Positions 36,513 to 45,751 of a DNA stretch of 64,000 nucleotides are shown here, piece by piece; position 1 is the stretch's first letter; the number at the start of each line of letters is the position of its first letter. The translations under genes were made by a program, and so were the position numbers. The notes beneath the pieces were generated by a model. The model was given only the letters and a program-made list of their open reading frames with translations, was not told the DNA's origin and made no database searches. The stretch is from Acidovorax carolinensis (GTDB lineage Bacteria > Pseudomonadota > Gammaproteobacteria > Burkholderiales > Burkholderiaceae_C), in NCBI RefSeq assembly GCF_002157145.1, contig NZ_CP021361.1, forward strand, positions 4,058,626 through 4,122,625, given 5' to 3'.

Positions 36513-37385
36513 TCAGCCCACGGCCGGGCAGCGCTGCAGCAGCCACTGGCGCAGCAGCGCAAACACCGGCTCCGCCAGCTCGGGGCTTTCGTTGAACAGC
36601 TCGTGGTACAGCGATTCAAAGCACTGCGACTGCACCGTGTTCGTGGGCGCAGCAGCGGCAAAGGCCCGGCTGCCGGCGGGATTGACCAACTTGTCGGCCC
36701 CGGCCCACATCAGCAGGGTGGGCACGCTCCAGTGCGCGGCCCGCGCCACGGTGGCCGGCCCGCTGTCGGCGACGAACCGGGCCAGGCGCCCGCTGATGCG
36801 GTCGTGACACAGCGGATCGGCCAGATAGGCGGCCACCACGACCGGGTCATGCGAGAGGTATTGCGCATCGAGCCCGTTGCCCACAAGCAGGTTGGGCAGG
36901 ATGCGCGGCAGCGTGGCCAGCAGCAGCTTTTGCACGGCGTTGAGGCCCGGGTCCAGCGCGGGGGACGAGAGCACCAGCGCATCCACCGGCCGCAGGTGCA
37001 TCGACACGAACCGCGCCGCGACCAGCCCGCCCATGCTGTGGCCCAGCAGCACCAGCGGCTCGCTTGGCGCCATGCGGGCACGGGTGGCGTCCACCATGTC
37101 GGCCAGATCGTCCAGCAGGCGCATGTCGCTGGTGAGGCCACCGCGCGGGCCGCCCGACTCGCCATGGCCATACTGGTCGTAGCCCCGCACGGCAAAGCCC
37201 CAGGCGTTGAGCCGCCGCGCCACAGCGTCGTAGCGCCCCACATGCTCGCCCAGGCCATGCACCAGCAGCACCGTGCCGCGGGGCGTTCCCTCCATCAGTG
37301 GCCAGTCCTGCACCGCCAGGTTTTCACCGTCTGCCGCGGTGAACGTCGTCATGGTGCTCAAGGTGGAAACAACAGTGTCAGACAT
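36513..37385 (-). CDS. Alpha/beta hydrolase, monoacylglycerol-lipase-like
   Basis: A 290-residue serine hydrolase resembling monoacylglycerol lipases and lysophospholipases: oxyanion-region LLVHGLGEHVGRYD, YDQYGHGESGGPRG, nucleophile elbow GHSMGG, an Asp in MWAGADKLVNP and the catalytic His in FESLYHELFNE. ATG 37385 (MSDTVV) gives the normal length; the longer open frame upstream is not homologous. No signal peptide is evident. Confidence 0.83.
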   Translation of the reverse strand: MSDTVVSTLSTMTTFTAADGENLAVQDWPLMEGTPRGTVLLVHGLGEHVGRYDAVARRLNAWGFAVRGYDQYGHGESGGPRGGLTSDMRLLDDLADMVDATRARMAPSEPLVLLGHSMGGLVAARFVSMHLRPVDALVLSSPALDPGLNAVQKLLLATLPRILPNLLVGNGLDAQYLSHDPVVVAAYLADPLCHDRISGRLARFVADSGPATVARAAHWSVPTLLMWAGADKLVNPAGSRAFAAAAPTNTVQSQCFESLYHELFNESPELAEPVFALLRQWLLQRCPAVG

Positions 37386-37513
37386 GGGTCGGGCAAGGGT
37401 GGCGTGCAGCGCGGGCGGCACAGGCAGCACGCGTTGCGGTGGGAATTCCAGCAGACCGCCGGGGAAGCGAGATGGGCCGGGGCCAGCGCAGCACGTATGC
37501 GCCCCGGCGGGGC

Positions 37514-39004
37514 TCAGGCGGCAGCGGCCTCCGCTGCGGCCTGCTGTGCCATGGCGCCAATCACCTGCGCCACCGAGGCGGTAAGGCGCTTGGCATAAGG
37601 CACATGCAGGAACTCGTTCGGGCCGTGGGCATTGCTCTTGGGGCCGAGCACGCCGCACACCATCATCTGGGCTTTCGGGAAGCCCTCGCTGAGCATGTTC
37701 ATCAGCGGGATGGTGCCGCCCTGGCCGATGTAGCCACAGGGCGCGCCGAAATGCACCTGCGAGGCGGCGTTGAGCGCCTGCTCGAACCACGGCGTGGTGG
37801 CCGGGGCGTTCCAGCCCGTGGCGCCACCGCCGTTTTCAAACGTCACCCGGGCCTGGTAGGGCGCGTTGTCTTCGAGCAGGGTTTTGAGCTGTTGCACCGC
37901 CCGGGCGGCATCCACCAGCGGCGGCAGGCGCAAGCTGAGCTTGAAGGCGGTGTAGGGACGCAGCACGTTGCCGGCATCCTGCAGCGCAGGAAAGCCCTCG
38001 GCGCCGGTGACGCTGAGCGTAGGCGCCCAGGTGCGGTTGAGCAGGGCCTGCAGCGGGTCGGTGGTGGTAGGCAGCGCAAACTGGGTAGAGCCGCCGCAGT
38101 CGTAGTGCGCCCACGGAAAGCGTTTGTAGACCTCTTCACCCAGGATGGCAGCCGTGGCGCGGGCCTGGGCAAGGCGGTCGGCGGGCACCTCGCAATGGAA
38201 GCTGGCGGGCAGCAGGCGGCCGGTGGCGCTGTCTTCGAGCCGGTCGAGCACCTGGCGCATGATGCGAAACGACGAAGGCACCAGCCCCGAGGCGTCGCCC
38301 GAGTGGATGCCTTCGGTGAGGATCTCGACCTTGAGCGTGCCGCTGGCCATGCCGCGCAGGCTGGTGGTAAGCCACAGCTGGTCGTAATTGCCGGCGCCGC
38401 TGTCCAGGCAGATCACCAGCCCCACATCGCCCAGGCGAGCGCGCAGGGCGTCGATGTAGGGCAGCAGGTCGCGCGAGCCGCTTTCCTCGCAGGTTTCGAT
38501 GAGACCCACGATGCGGGGGTGCGGCACATCCTGGCGCTTCAATTCCTGCACCGCTGCAATGCTGGCGTAGATAGCGTAGCCATCGTCGGCACCGCCGCGG
38601 CCATAGAGCTTGCCGTCTTCGTATTTGGGTGTCCAGGGGCCCAGGTCGCTGCGCCAGCCGGAGAACTCGGGTTGCTTATCGAGGTGGCCATACATCAGCA
38701 CCGTCTCGGTGGCAGCAGCCTCGGTGGACTCGATCTCGAAGAACAGCACCGGGGTGCGGCCGGGCAGGCGCACGATCTCCAGCCGCAGGCCGGCCACTTT
38801 TTGCGCTTCGACCCAGGCGGCGGCATTGCGCACCACGGTGTCGAGCAGGCCCTGCTGCGCCCAATCAGGGGCAAACATGGGCGACTTGGCGGGGATGGCG
38901 ATGTATTCGGTGAGCTGGCGCAGGATGTCGTTGTCCCACGCCTGGCTGACCCGCTCCAGCGCCAGCGCAGGTTGAAGGACTTGGGAAGGGACACGGGCGT
39001 TCAT
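37514..39004 (-). CDS. M20-family metallopeptidase
   Basis: A 496-residue zinc peptidase of the M20/M25/M40 group, likely a di- or tripeptidase. Metal ligands lie in VLMYGHLDKQP (first His/Asp), GRGGADDGYAIYAS (bridging Asp) and GLIETCEESGSRD (Glu pair), with a dimerisation domain and a closing His near GYIGQGGTIPL. ATG 39004 (MNARVPSQ) is preferred over the longer frame. The 215-bp gap to the next gene (39005-39219) shows nothing I can name. Confidence 0.83.
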   Translation of the reverse strand: MNARVPSQVLQPALALERVSQAWDNDILRQLTEYIAIPAKSPMFAPDWAQQGLLDTVVRNAAAWVEAQKVAGLRLEIVRLPGRTPVLFFEIESTEAAATETVLMYGHLDKQPEFSGWRSDLGPWTPKYEDGKLYGRGGADDGYAIYASIAAVQELKRQDVPHPRIVGLIETCEESGSRDLLPYIDALRARLGDVGLVICLDSGAGNYDQLWLTTSLRGMASGTLKVEILTEGIHSGDASGLVPSSFRIMRQVLDRLEDSATGRLLPASFHCEVPADRLAQARATAAILGEEVYKRFPWAHYDCGGSTQFALPTTTDPLQALLNRTWAPTLSVTGAEGFPALQDAGNVLRPYTAFKLSLRLPPLVDAARAVQQLKTLLEDNAPYQARVTFENGGGATGWNAPATTPWFEQALNAASQVHFGAPCGYIGQGGTIPLMNMLSEGFPKAQMMVCGVLGPKSNAHGPNEFLHVPYAKRLTASVAQVIGAMAQQAAAEAAAA

Positions 39005-39219
39005 GGGCGGGCTCCAGCGGCAATTCGAAAACCGCATTCGACCACAACGCGCCCGACGGCGCCACGGCTCAATGCAGAGACGCCGGGGCGGTCTTGGGAT
39101 TGCGGACCGCAAGCGCGCGGTGCAGCAGGCTCGCCAGCGCGACGCAGGGCAACAGGTGGGGCTGGCCCGGTGTATTGGTCCGGGCGGCGGCACACCATCA
39201 CCCTGCGCGGGGGAATCTC

Positions 39220-41190
39220 CTATACGGCACCCGGCAGGGCAAGATGCCCGGCCGCGTCACTGCCCGACAGCTTGAACACCTGCACCGCCCCGGAAAGGCG
39301 GGTGGCCTGTTCCCGCAGGCTGTGGGCGGCTGCGGCCGATTCTTCCACCAGCGCGGCGTTCTGCTGCGTCATTTGGTCGAGCTGGTTCACGGCGGTATTG
39401 ACCTGGCCGATGCCATCGGACTGCTCGCTGGACGCCGCGGTGATCTCGCCAATGATGTCGCCCACGCGTTTGACCGAGCCCACGATCTCCTCCATCGTGG
39501 TGCCGGCGTTCTGCACCAGGCGTGCGCCCGATTCAACCCGCTCGACCGACGCGCCAATGAGTTGCTTGATCTCGCGGGCGGCCTCGGCACTGCGCCCGGC
39601 GAGTGAACGAACCTCGCCGGCCACCACGGCAAAGCCCCGGCCCTGCTCGCCAGCGCGGGCCGCTTCCACGGCGGCGTTGAGCGCCAGGATGTTGGTCTGA
39701 AAGGCAATGGAGTCGATCACGCCGATGATGTCGGCGATCTTGCGCGAGCTCTGGTTGATGTCGCCCATGGTGGTGACCACCTCGCCCACCACCCGGCCAC
39801 CGCGCGCCGCCACCTCGGCGGCCGAGCTGGCCAGCTGGTTGGCCTGCTGGGCCGCGTCGGCCGACTGGCGCACCGTGGCGGTGAGCTGTTCCATGCTTTG
39901 CGCGGTCTGGGCCAGGCTGCTGGCCGTGGCCTCGGTGCGTGCCGACAGATCCTGGTTGCCGCTGGCGATTTCGGCGCTGGCCGTGGTGATGCTGTCTACC
40001 GCCGTGCGCACCTGCTGCAGCATCTGCACGTAGCGCTGGCGCATGCCCTCGACCTCGTGCACCAGGGCGCCAATCTCGTCGCGCCGCGTGGTGTGGAAGG
40101 CCTCGGTCAGGTCGCCCTGGGCCACCAGCGTGATGGCCTTGGTGAGCCCCTGCAGGGGCCGGCTCACGCCGCGGCGCAGCATCACGAACAACCCCACCGC
40201 CAGCAGCGCCACCGCCACCGCCATCAGGCCCCACACGGCCAGCGTAACGCGGCGTTGCCCGCCCATGGCCTCGGCGTCGGGCACCTCGGCCACCACCCAC
40301 CAGCCGTCGGCCCGGGTCTTGCGCACCAGCGCCCAGGGCTCGGACGACTGCCCGCCCAGCACCGGCGCCGCCTGGCGCACATAGCCGCCGTCGGCCGTGG
40401 CCAGCGCGTCAAAGAACGCACGGTCCTGGGGATAGGCCTCCAGCACTTTCTTGCCGCGCGCCGTAGGGTGGGCCACGAATACCGCATCGGCCAGCGACTT
40501 GCCCGGATCGATCACATAGGTGCCGCCGTTGTCGAAAAAGCGCGTCTGCGCCACCTGTTTTTCCAGCATGGTCTCGAACACGCTCACGTCGTTGCCGATG
40601 AACAGCAGGGCAATCACCTTGCCGGTGCTGTCCTTGGACGGCACGTAGTAGCCCATGTAGGGCTTGCCGTTGACCACGGTGCGGCCCACATAGGGCTCGC
40701 CCGCCTTCACGCGCTGGTAGGCCGCGCTGTCGCGCTCAAGCAGCGTGCCTTGCTGGCGCTCGCCTTTGTCGTTCTTGACCGAGGTCGTCACGCGCACGAA
40801 GTCGTCACCCTTGCGCGCAAATACGCTCGCAATGCCACCCGTTTCATTGGCGAACTTGTCCACCGAGCCGTGGTCATCATTGACCAGCGCACCGAAGCTG
40901 CGCAACTCGCCCGTGGCTTCATCAAGCTGCATGTTGGCTTCGAAATAGCGCTGAAAACCGCGCATGGTGAGCTGCACCAGCTCGCGGTTGGTGGCGTCGG
41001 CCGCGTCAATCGACTGGGCCACGCTCTGGGCCGTGTTACCCACGCTGCCGACCACTTCGGCGCGGGTGCTGCGCTCGGTAAGAACCGCGATCGCCAGCCC
41101 CACCAGCACCAGCACCAGTGCGACCAGACCAATGGCCATCAACGTGACCTGGCGCGCCACAGAACGATTGTTGGCAAGGGATGCTGCCAT
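39220..41190 (-). CDS. Methyl-accepting chemotaxis protein with periplasmic Cache domain
   Basis: A 656-residue chemoreceptor. Two transmembrane helices (about 13-36 and 308-330) bracket a periplasmic Cache_3/Cache_2-type ligand domain ([40 protein letters not shown]). A HAMP domain follows, and the signalling domain has the conserved hairpin tip [48 protein letters not shown] site precedes ATG 41190. The ligand is unknown. No CheB/CheR pentapeptide is visible at the C-terminus. Confidence 0.92.
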   Translation of the reverse strand: MAASLANNRSVARQVTLMAIGLVALVLVLVGLAIAVLTERSTRAEVVGSVGNTAQSVAQSIDAADATNRELVQLTMRGFQRYFEANMQLDEATGELRSFGALVNDDHGSVDKFANETGGIASVFARKGDDFVRVTTSVKNDKGERQQGTLLERDSAAYQRVKAGEPYVGRTVVNGKPYMGYYVPSKDSTGKVIALLFIGNDVSVFETMLEKQVAQTRFFDNGGTYVIDPGKSLADAVFVAHPTARGKKVLEAYPQDRAFFDALATADGGYVRQAAPVLGGQSSEPWALVRKTRADGWWVVAEVPDAEAMGGQRRVTLAVWGLMAVAVALLAVGLFVMLRRGVSRPLQGLTKAITLVAQGDLTEAFHTTRRDEIGALVHEVEGMRQRYVQMLQQVRTAVDSITTASAEIASGNQDLSARTEATASSLAQTAQSMEQLTATVRQSADAAQQANQLASSAAEVAARGGRVVGEVVTTMGDINQSSRKIADIIGVIDSIAFQTNILALNAAVEAARAGEQGRGFAVVAGEVRSLAGRSAEAAREIKQLIGASVERVESGARLVQNAGTTMEEIVGSVKRVGDIIGEITAASSEQSDGIGQVNTAVNQLDQMTQQNAALVEESAAAAHSLREQATRLSGAVQVFKLSGSDAAGHLALPGAV

Positions 41191-41360
41191 AGGGGTTGTC
41201 TCCGGAAAATGAACGCATGAAGCCGGCTGTGCCGGTCTGTTCCCACTCTAAGACAGGGGCGCAGTTACATTCATTAACGCATTCCCTTACGCAGTGTCGC
41301 GTACCGGCGCGTTGGTGCCAGCCCGTTGACGACGCACCCTGAAAATTTGAGAAAAAACAG

Positions 41361-41412
41361 GCTTTTGCGCTTATGCAGCAAGCGCTAACAGCTCTTTAAT
41401 TAATAGCAAATC
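41361..41412 (-). repeat. Dispersed palindromic repeat, copy 10
   Basis: GCTTTTGCGCTTATGCAGCA, AGCGCTAACAGCTCTTTAAT, TAATAGCAAATC; lies between the chemoreceptor and metW genes. Confidence 0.75.
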
Positions 41413-41451
41413 AATTCCGAAACCCGTGGGGCGGCAACCCGACGCTGGGAA

Positions 41452-42036
41452 TCAGACGTGCTCGAAATGGAACACCGCCGTGCCCGCCCGCGCATTCGGA
41501 CACCAGCGCACAGCGCGCCCGTCCTGCAGGCCGAAGGCGTCGATCACGCGCAAATGGTTTTTGAGCGCCAGCACCTCAAAGTCCTTGTAGGTGCCGACGC
41601 GGATATTGGGCGTGTCGTACCACTGGTAAGGCAGGCGGCGCGTGACGGGCATGCGCCCGCGCAGAACCGACAGGCGGTTGGGCCAGTGCGCAAAATTGGG
41701 GAACGCCACCACACCGGTGCGGCCCACGCGCGCGGTTTCGCGCAGCATGACCTCGGCGTTGCGCAGGTGCTGCAAGGTGTCGATCTGCAGCACTACGTCG
41801 AACGAGGCGTCGCCAAACATCGCCAGGCCTTCATCAAGGTTGAGCTGGATCACGTCCACCCCGCGCTGCACGCAGGCCAGCACGTTGGCGTCGTCGATCT
41901 CGATGCCGTAGCCGCTGCACCCGCGCTCGCGCTGCAGGTAGGACAGCATGGCGCCGTCGCCACAGCCCAGATCCAGCACGCGCGAGCCGGGGGGCACCAT
42001 GCGGGCAATGGCCTGCATCGTGGTTTTCTCGGTCAT
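41452..42036 (-). CDS. metW: MetW, methionine-biosynthesis partner of MetX
   Basis: MetW (194 residues) is a SAM-methyltransferase-fold protein that pairs with MetX and is needed for its activity in several proteobacteria. Motif [17 protein letters not shown], then [20 protein letters not shown] and [20 protein letters not shown] are characteristic. ATG 42036 overlaps the metX stop by 4 bp, the usual coupled metX-metW order. Confidence 0.93.
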   Translation of the reverse strand: MTEKTTMQAIARMVPPGSRVLDLGCGDGAMLSYLQRERGCSGYGIEIDDANVLACVQRGVDVIQLNLDEGLAMFGDASFDVVLQIDTLQHLRNAEVMLRETARVGRTGVVAFPNFAHWPNRLSVLRGRMPVTRRLPYQWYDTPNIRVGTYKDFEVLALKNHLRVIDAFGLQDGRAVRWCPNARAGTAVFHFEHV

Positions 42037-43211
42037 GCGAACTCCTTTGCAATGCTATCGAAGTAAGAGCGCATGACGCTCATGTAGCGTGCGTCATCGA
42101 GCAAAAAGGCATCATGCCCATGGGGTGCATCGATTTCGGCATAACTGACGTGGCGGCGGTTGTCGAGCAGGGCCTTGACGATCTCGCGACTGCGCCGGGG
42201 AGAAAACCGCCAGTCGGTGGTGAAGCTGACCAGCAGAAACTTCGCCGTGGCGCGTGCCAGTGCCTGGGTAAGGTCGCCACCATGGCCGCGTGCCGGGTCA
42301 AAGTAGTCGAGCGCGCGCGTGATCAGCAAATAGGTGTTGGCGTCGAAATACTCGCTGAACTTGTCACCCTGGTAGCGCAGGTAACTTTCAATCTGGAACT
42401 CGATGTCCTGGGTGCTGTAAAGGTAGTCGCGCAGGTCCGGGGCTGGGCCGCCCCGAGCCGGACCAGCCCCCTCGGGAAGCGTGGGGGCACGCAGACTGCG
42501 GCCGAATTTCTCGTTCATCACGTCGTCGCTCAGGTACGTGATGTGACCGATCATGCGGGCAATGCGCAGACCGCGTTTGGGAATCACGCCATGCCGGTAG
42601 AAGTGGCCGCCGTGGAAATCGGGGTCGGTCACGATGGCGCGGCGCGCCACCTCGTTGAAGGCAATGTTCTCGGCCGTGAGGTTGGGCGCGCTGGCCACCA
42701 CCACGGCATGGCGCACGCGCTCGGGGTATTGCAGCGTCCAGCTCAGGGCCTGCATGCCGCCCAGGCTGCCGCCCAGCACAGCCGCCAGCTGTGTGATGCC
42801 CAGGCGGTCAAGCAGTCGGGCCTGCGCGTTGACCCAGTCTTCCACCGTGACGACGGGGAAATCAGCGCCGTACACCTCGCCCGTGTCGGGGTGTGGGTGC
42901 ATGGGCCCGGTGGAGCCAAAGCACGAGCCCAAGTTGTTCACGCCGATCACGAAGAATTTGTCGGTATCCACCGGCTTGCCCGGGCCAATCATGTTGTCCC
43001 ACCAGCCTTCGCTCTTATCCTGCCCTTCGTACACCCCGGCCACGTGGTGCGAGGCGTTGAGGGCATGGCACACCAGCACGGCGTTGGAGGCATCGGGGTT
43101 GAGCGTGCCGTAGGTCTCGAAGGCCAGGTGGTAATCGCGCAGCGATGCGCCGCTTTGCAGCGGCAGCACCTCCGGAAAATGCATGGTCTGGGGCGTGGCA
43201 ATGAACGACAT
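42033..43211 (-). CDS. metX: Homoserine O-acyltransferase MetX
   Basis: MetX (392 residues, alpha/beta hydrolase fold) acylates homoserine, the committed step to methionine; proteobacterial MetX enzymes use acetyl- or succinyl-CoA and the choice is not read here. Nucleophile motif [34 protein letters not shown] and the C-terminal HGHDAFLL with the catalytic His are present. ATG 43211 ([12 protein letters not shown]) directly abuts the T-tract of a terminator, leaving no ribosome binding site, so ATG 43184 (MHFPEVLP) should be kept in mind. A SAM-II-type riboswitch lies upstream. Confidence 0.93.
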   Translation of the reverse strand: MSFIATPQTMHFPEVLPLQSGASLRDYHLAFETYGTLNPDASNAVLVCHALNASHHVAGVYEGQDKSEGWWDNMIGPGKPVDTDKFFVIGVNNLGSCFGSTGPMHPHPDTGEVYGADFPVVTVEDWVNAQARLLDRLGITQLAAVLGGSLGGMQALSWTLQYPERVRHAVVVASAPNLTAENIAFNEVARRAIVTDPDFHGGHFYRHGVIPKRGLRIARMIGHITYLSDDVMNEKFGRSLRAPTLPEGAGPARGGPAPDLRDYLYSTQDIEFQIESYLRYQGDKFSEYFDANTYLLITRALDYFDPARGHGGDLTQALARATAKFLLVSFTTDWRFSPRRSREIVKALLDNRRHVSYAEIDAPHGHDAFLLDDARYMSVMRSYFDSIAKEFA

Positions 43212-43249
43212 AAAAAAAATCCCGGCGTCGCTAAAAACGAGGCCGGGAT
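43212..43249 (-). terminator. Terminator/attenuator immediately before metX
   Basis: Stem ATCCCGGC / GCCGGGAT (43249-43242 with 43226-43219 on the minus strand) followed by eight T and then the metX ATG. Downstream of the SAM-II-like aptamer it would act as the expression platform. Confidence 0.75.
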
Positions 43250-43258
43250 GTGTCGGAC

Positions 43259-43311
43259 GGGTCTTTAGCAGAATTTATAAAGCGCCCGCAAGCTGTGGCA
43301 AATCGGCGCGT
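43259..43311 (-). promoter_or_regulatory. SAM-II-type riboswitch upstream of metX
   Basis: On the minus strand the segment reads GCGCC-GATTTGCC-...-CTTGCG-GGCGC-TTTATAAATTC-TGCTAAAG. The P1 stem GCGCC/GGCGC is perfect, and the conserved SAM-II blocks (GAUUU..CC in the loop, AUAAA after P1, GCUAAA in the 3' strand) are in the right order and spacing. Together with metX and a terminator directly downstream this supports S-adenosylmethionine-repressed transcription. The assignment is from memory of the family consensus, not a covariance search. Confidence 0.72.
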
Positions 43312-43327
43312 AGGGCAAATATACCAA

Positions 43328-43351
43328 AAGGGCCGCCCTGCGGCGACCCTT
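43328..43351 (-). terminator. Intrinsic terminator of the GDT1-family gene
   Basis: Stem AAGGGTCGCC / GGGCGGCCCTT (minus strand, with a G-T pair) followed by TT, directly after the exporter stop codon. Confidence 0.7.
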
Positions 43352-43356
43352 GCCGA

Positions 43357-43920
43357 TTACGCTGGCGCAAAAATCGCCACCAGCCCGAGGACCACAAAAA
43401 TGACCGCAGACACAATGTGCACGATGCGGATGGGCACCAGGCGCGTGATGCGGTCGCCCAGCCAGACCACGGGCGCATTGGCCAGCATCATGCCCAGCGT
43501 GGTCCCGGCCACCACCCACAGGTAGGCGTTGTATTGCGCCGCCAGCATGACGGTGGCGATCTGCGTCTTGTCGCCCATCTCGGCCAGAAAGAAGGCCACC
43601 AGGGTGGTGCCAAACACGCCCCAGCGCGGCGTGCCGTCGGCATCCCCTTCGTCGAGCTTGTCCGGGATCAACATCCAGACCGCCATGGCGATGAACGAAG
43701 CGCCCAGTATCCAGCGCAAGACCTGCGGCCCCACCACCGTGGTCACCCAGGCACCGACGGCCCCCGCCAGCCCGTGGTTGGCCAGCGTGGCGACCAGAAT
43801 GCCCAGAACGATGGGCCAGGGCTTGCGGAAGCGCGCGGCCAATACCAGCGCCAGCAACTGGGTCTTGTCGCCCATCTCGGCCAGGGCGACGATGGCGGTA
43901 GAAACAAAAAAGGCTTCCAT
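43357..43920 (-). CDS. GDT1/UPF0016-family manganese exporter
   Basis: A 187-residue inner-membrane protein with six helices in two repeats, each carrying the family signature: ALAEMGDKTQLLAL near residue 11 and FFLAEMGDKTQIATVM near residue 105. The E-x-G-D-K/R-T/S motifs bind the transported cation; bacterial relatives export Mn2+. ATG 43920 (MEAFF) starts just after a yybP-ykoY riboswitch, which independently points to manganese. Longer upstream frames would overlap the riboswitch and are rejected. Confidence 0.9.
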   Translation of the reverse strand: MEAFFVSTAIVALAEMGDKTQLLALVLAARFRKPWPIVLGILVATLANHGLAGAVGAWVTTVVGPQVLRWILGASFIAMAVWMLIPDKLDEGDADGTPRWGVFGTTLVAFFLAEMGDKTQIATVMLAAQYNAYLWVVAGTTLGMMLANAPVVWLGDRITRLVPIRIVHIVSAVIFVVLGLVAIFAPA

Positions 43921-43959
43921 GGGGAGGGGTATCCAATCCGGCCGGATGGGTGGTGAACG

Positions 43960-44118
43960 CATTGACTGCACCCCGACTCCGGCCAATGGATCGGCATGCA
44001 GTCAATGGTCTCGCCCAGCTCATTGCAAGCCGCATGCGCCATAGGTTGTGAGAACCCAAGTATGTTGACGCATGCCCCCGGCGCACTGTGCTGCCCGGCG
44101 GGCTACTCCCCAAAGACC
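43960..44118 (-). promoter_or_regulatory. yybP-ykoY manganese riboswitch
   Basis: On the minus strand: GGTCTTTGGGGAGTAGCC (5' side), TGCGTCAACATACTTGG in the middle and GGGCGAGACC at the 3' side are the conserved blocks of the yybP-ykoY aptamer; GGTCT (44118-44114) pairs with AGACC (44011-44007) as P1. Immediately downstream CATTGACTGCA (44007-43997) pairs perfectly with TGCAGTCAATG (43970-43960), sharing bases next to P1, a likely switching expression platform. It leads into the GDT1-family gene. The rest of the 43921-44371 gap is leader for the RRM gene on the other strand. Confidence 0.88.
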
Positions 44119-44330
44119 GCAGTATTCTAGTGCAGTGCGATCCCTGCCCGCGGCGACACTGTCACCAAGGTTTCCTAACCGAAAAATTTCCCCTTAGAAA
44201 TAAATATCCACGCGGCGCATAAAAGTGATTAATAATGGCTTCGCTTTTCTGCAATGCAGGAAAGCAGTTAAGTTAGCGGTGATTGGTCAGTTTCGCGTCT
44301 TTGAAGTCGTCACAGGTTTGTTGATTGCGT

Positions 44331-44369
44331 AGGACTCCCATCGCGTTTTCATGTTTTTTCAGGAGTCCT
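44331..44369 (+). promoter_or_regulatory. SD-sequestering leader hairpin of RRM gene 1
   Basis: AGGACTCC (44331-44338) is perfectly complementary to GGAGTCCT (44362-44369), and the second arm contains most of the AGGAG ribosome binding site of the gene at 44372. The loop is 23 nt. The same arrangement occurs before the paralogue at 45032. Confidence 0.65.
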
Positions 44370-44371
44370 TC

Positions 44372-44764
44372 ATGGGCAACAAACTTTACGTGGGCAACCT
44401 GCCCTACTCTTTCCGCGACGAAGACCTGCAGCAGACCTTCAGCCAGTACGGCACGGTCGGCAGCGCCAAGGTCATGATGGAGCGCGACACCGGCCGCTCC
44501 AAGGGTTTCGGCTTTGTCGAAATGGGCAGCGATGCTGAAGCCCAAGCCGCCATCCAAGGCGTGCATGGCACCAACTTCGGCGGCCGTGACCTCGTGGTCA
44601 ACGAAGCGCGCCCCATGGAGCCACGCGCTCCCCGTAGCGGCGGCTTCGGCGGCGGCAGCGGTGGTGGCGGCGGCTACGGTGGTGGCGGTGGCGGCTACGG
44701 TGGTGGTGGCCGCAGCGGTGGCGGCGGCGGTGGTGGTTACGGCGGTGGCCGCAGCAGCTACTAA
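44372..44764 (+). CDS. Glycine-rich RRM RNA-binding protein 1
   Basis: A 130-residue protein with one RNA-recognition motif (residues 1-80): RNP2 KLYVGNLPYS and RNP1 SKGFGFVEM, then a flexible Gly/Tyr/Arg/Ser-rich tail (about 88-130). It resembles cyanobacterial and proteobacterial Rbp proteins often linked to cold response. ATG 44372 is preceded by AGGAG. A paralogue follows 268 bp downstream with a related leader; each has its own terminator. Confidence 0.9.
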   Translation: MGNKLYVGNLPYSFRDEDLQQTFSQYGTVGSAKVMMERDTGRSKGFGFVEMGSDAEAQAAIQGVHGTNFGGRDLVVNEARPMEPRAPRSGGFGGGSGGGGGYGGGGGGYGGGGRSGGGGGGGYGGGRSSY

Positions 44765-44804
44765 GACCGTTTCAGCAGGTGCTTGCATCTGCTACCGGCA
44801 AAAC

Positions 44805-44828
44805 AAGGAGCCTCAGGGCTCCTTTTTT
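44805..44828 (+). terminator. Intrinsic terminator of RRM gene 1
   Basis: Stem GGAGCC / GGCTCC followed by TTTTTT. Confidence 0.85.
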
Positions 44829-44989
44829 CATGCCTGCGGCATCGCGGCCACAAGCGCGCAAAGCACTTGCCTTTTTTCAAAAACTGTGAGACATATCGTG
44901 ACTGCGGGGGTTTTCTCGCCTAAAAAGTTTGCGGTGATCCGTCGGTTTCGCGCATAGGGCGTCATTGAGATTAGCTGGCTGCGTTTTCT

Positions 44990-45027
44990 GGACTCCATCG
45001 CTTTGTTCATGTGTTTTTGAGGAGTCC
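44990..45027 (+). promoter_or_regulatory. SD-sequestering leader hairpin of RRM gene 2
   Basis: GGACTCC (44990-44996) is perfectly complementary to GGAGTCC (45021-45027), which holds the GAGGAG ribosome binding site of the gene at 45032. An upstream block (GCGGTGAT-N2-GTC-N-GTTTCGCG) is also shared with the leader of RRM gene 1. Confidence 0.65.
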
Positions 45028-45031
45028 CGTG

Positions 45032-45598
45032 ATGGGCAACAAACTGTATGTCGGCAACCTGCCGTACTCGGTGCGCGACAGCGATCTGGAACAGGCCTTT
45101 GGCCAATTTGGTGCCGTGACGAGCGCCAAGGTCATGATGGAGCGCGACACCGGTCGCTCCAAGGGCTTCGGCTTCGTCGAAATGGGCAGTGACGCCGAAG
45201 CGCAGGCCGCCATTCAGGGCATGAACGGCCAGCCTTTGGGTGGTCGCGGCATCGTCGTCAACGAAGCCCGCCCTATGGAGCCCCGTCCGCCTCGCAGTGG
45301 TGGTGGTGGTTTTGGCGGTGGCGGCGGATATGGCGGCGGCGGATACGGTGGCGGTGGCGGTGGCCGCAGTGGTGGAGGCGGCGGTTATGGCGGCGGCGGG
45401 AGCTACGGCGGTGGCCGTGAAGGCGGCGGTGGTGGTGGCTACGGTGGCGGTGGTGGCCGAGGCGATGGCGGCGGTTATGGTGGTGGCGGCGGTGGCCGCA
45501 GCGAAGGCGGCTTCCGCAGCCCCTACGGCTCGGGCTCACGCAATGGCGGTGGCCGCAGCGGCGGCGGTGGTGGCTATGGTGGCGGCAGCAGCTACTGA
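45032..45598 (+). CDS. Glycine-rich RRM RNA-binding protein 2
   Basis: A 188-residue paralogue of the gene at 44372: the RRM (residues 1-80; KLYVGNLPYSVRD, SKGFGFVEMGSDAEAQAAIQ) is nearly identical, but the Gly-rich tail is about 100 residues, built of GGGGY/GGGGR-type repeats with Arg and Ser. Tails of this kind are disordered and bind RNA loosely. ATG 45032 follows GAGGAG. The pair probably arose by tandem duplication, with repeat expansion in the second tail. Confidence 0.9.
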   Translation: MGNKLYVGNLPYSVRDSDLEQAFGQFGAVTSAKVMMERDTGRSKGFGFVEMGSDAEAQAAIQGMNGQPLGGRGIVVNEARPMEPRPPRSGGGGFGGGGGYGGGGYGGGGGGRSGGGGGYGGGGSYGGGREGGGGGGYGGGGGRGDGGGYGGGGGGRSEGGFRSPYGSGSRNGGGRSGGGGGYGGGSSY

Positions 45599-45633
45599 GC
45601 CGCACACCACCGGCAGGATTGCTGGATACACTC

Positions 45634-45655
45634 AAGCCCCTTCGGGGGCTTTTTT
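45634..45655 (+). terminator. Intrinsic terminator of RRM gene 2
   Basis: Stem AAGCCCC / GGGGCTT with loop TTCG-like sequence, followed by TTTTT. Confidence 0.85.
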
Positions 45656-45751
45656 CATGGCCGCGGGCTTCGGGAACTGCAACCGCCCGGGCGCCAAGCA
45701 GCCGAGATGGGTGTGATCAAGCCCCCACACCGGCTTGGCCGTCCACCGTAG

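Noticed and set aside
43743..44042. 99-codon minus-strand ORF upstream of the GDT1-family gene
   Set aside because: It runs through the yybP-ykoY riboswitch, which explains the sequence better.
44640..45590. Gly-rich tandem coding repeats considered as a CRISPR or minisatellite
   Set aside because: They are codon-level GGN repeats in frame with the RRM proteins; no spacers or regular direct repeats of CRISPR type occur anywhere in the window.
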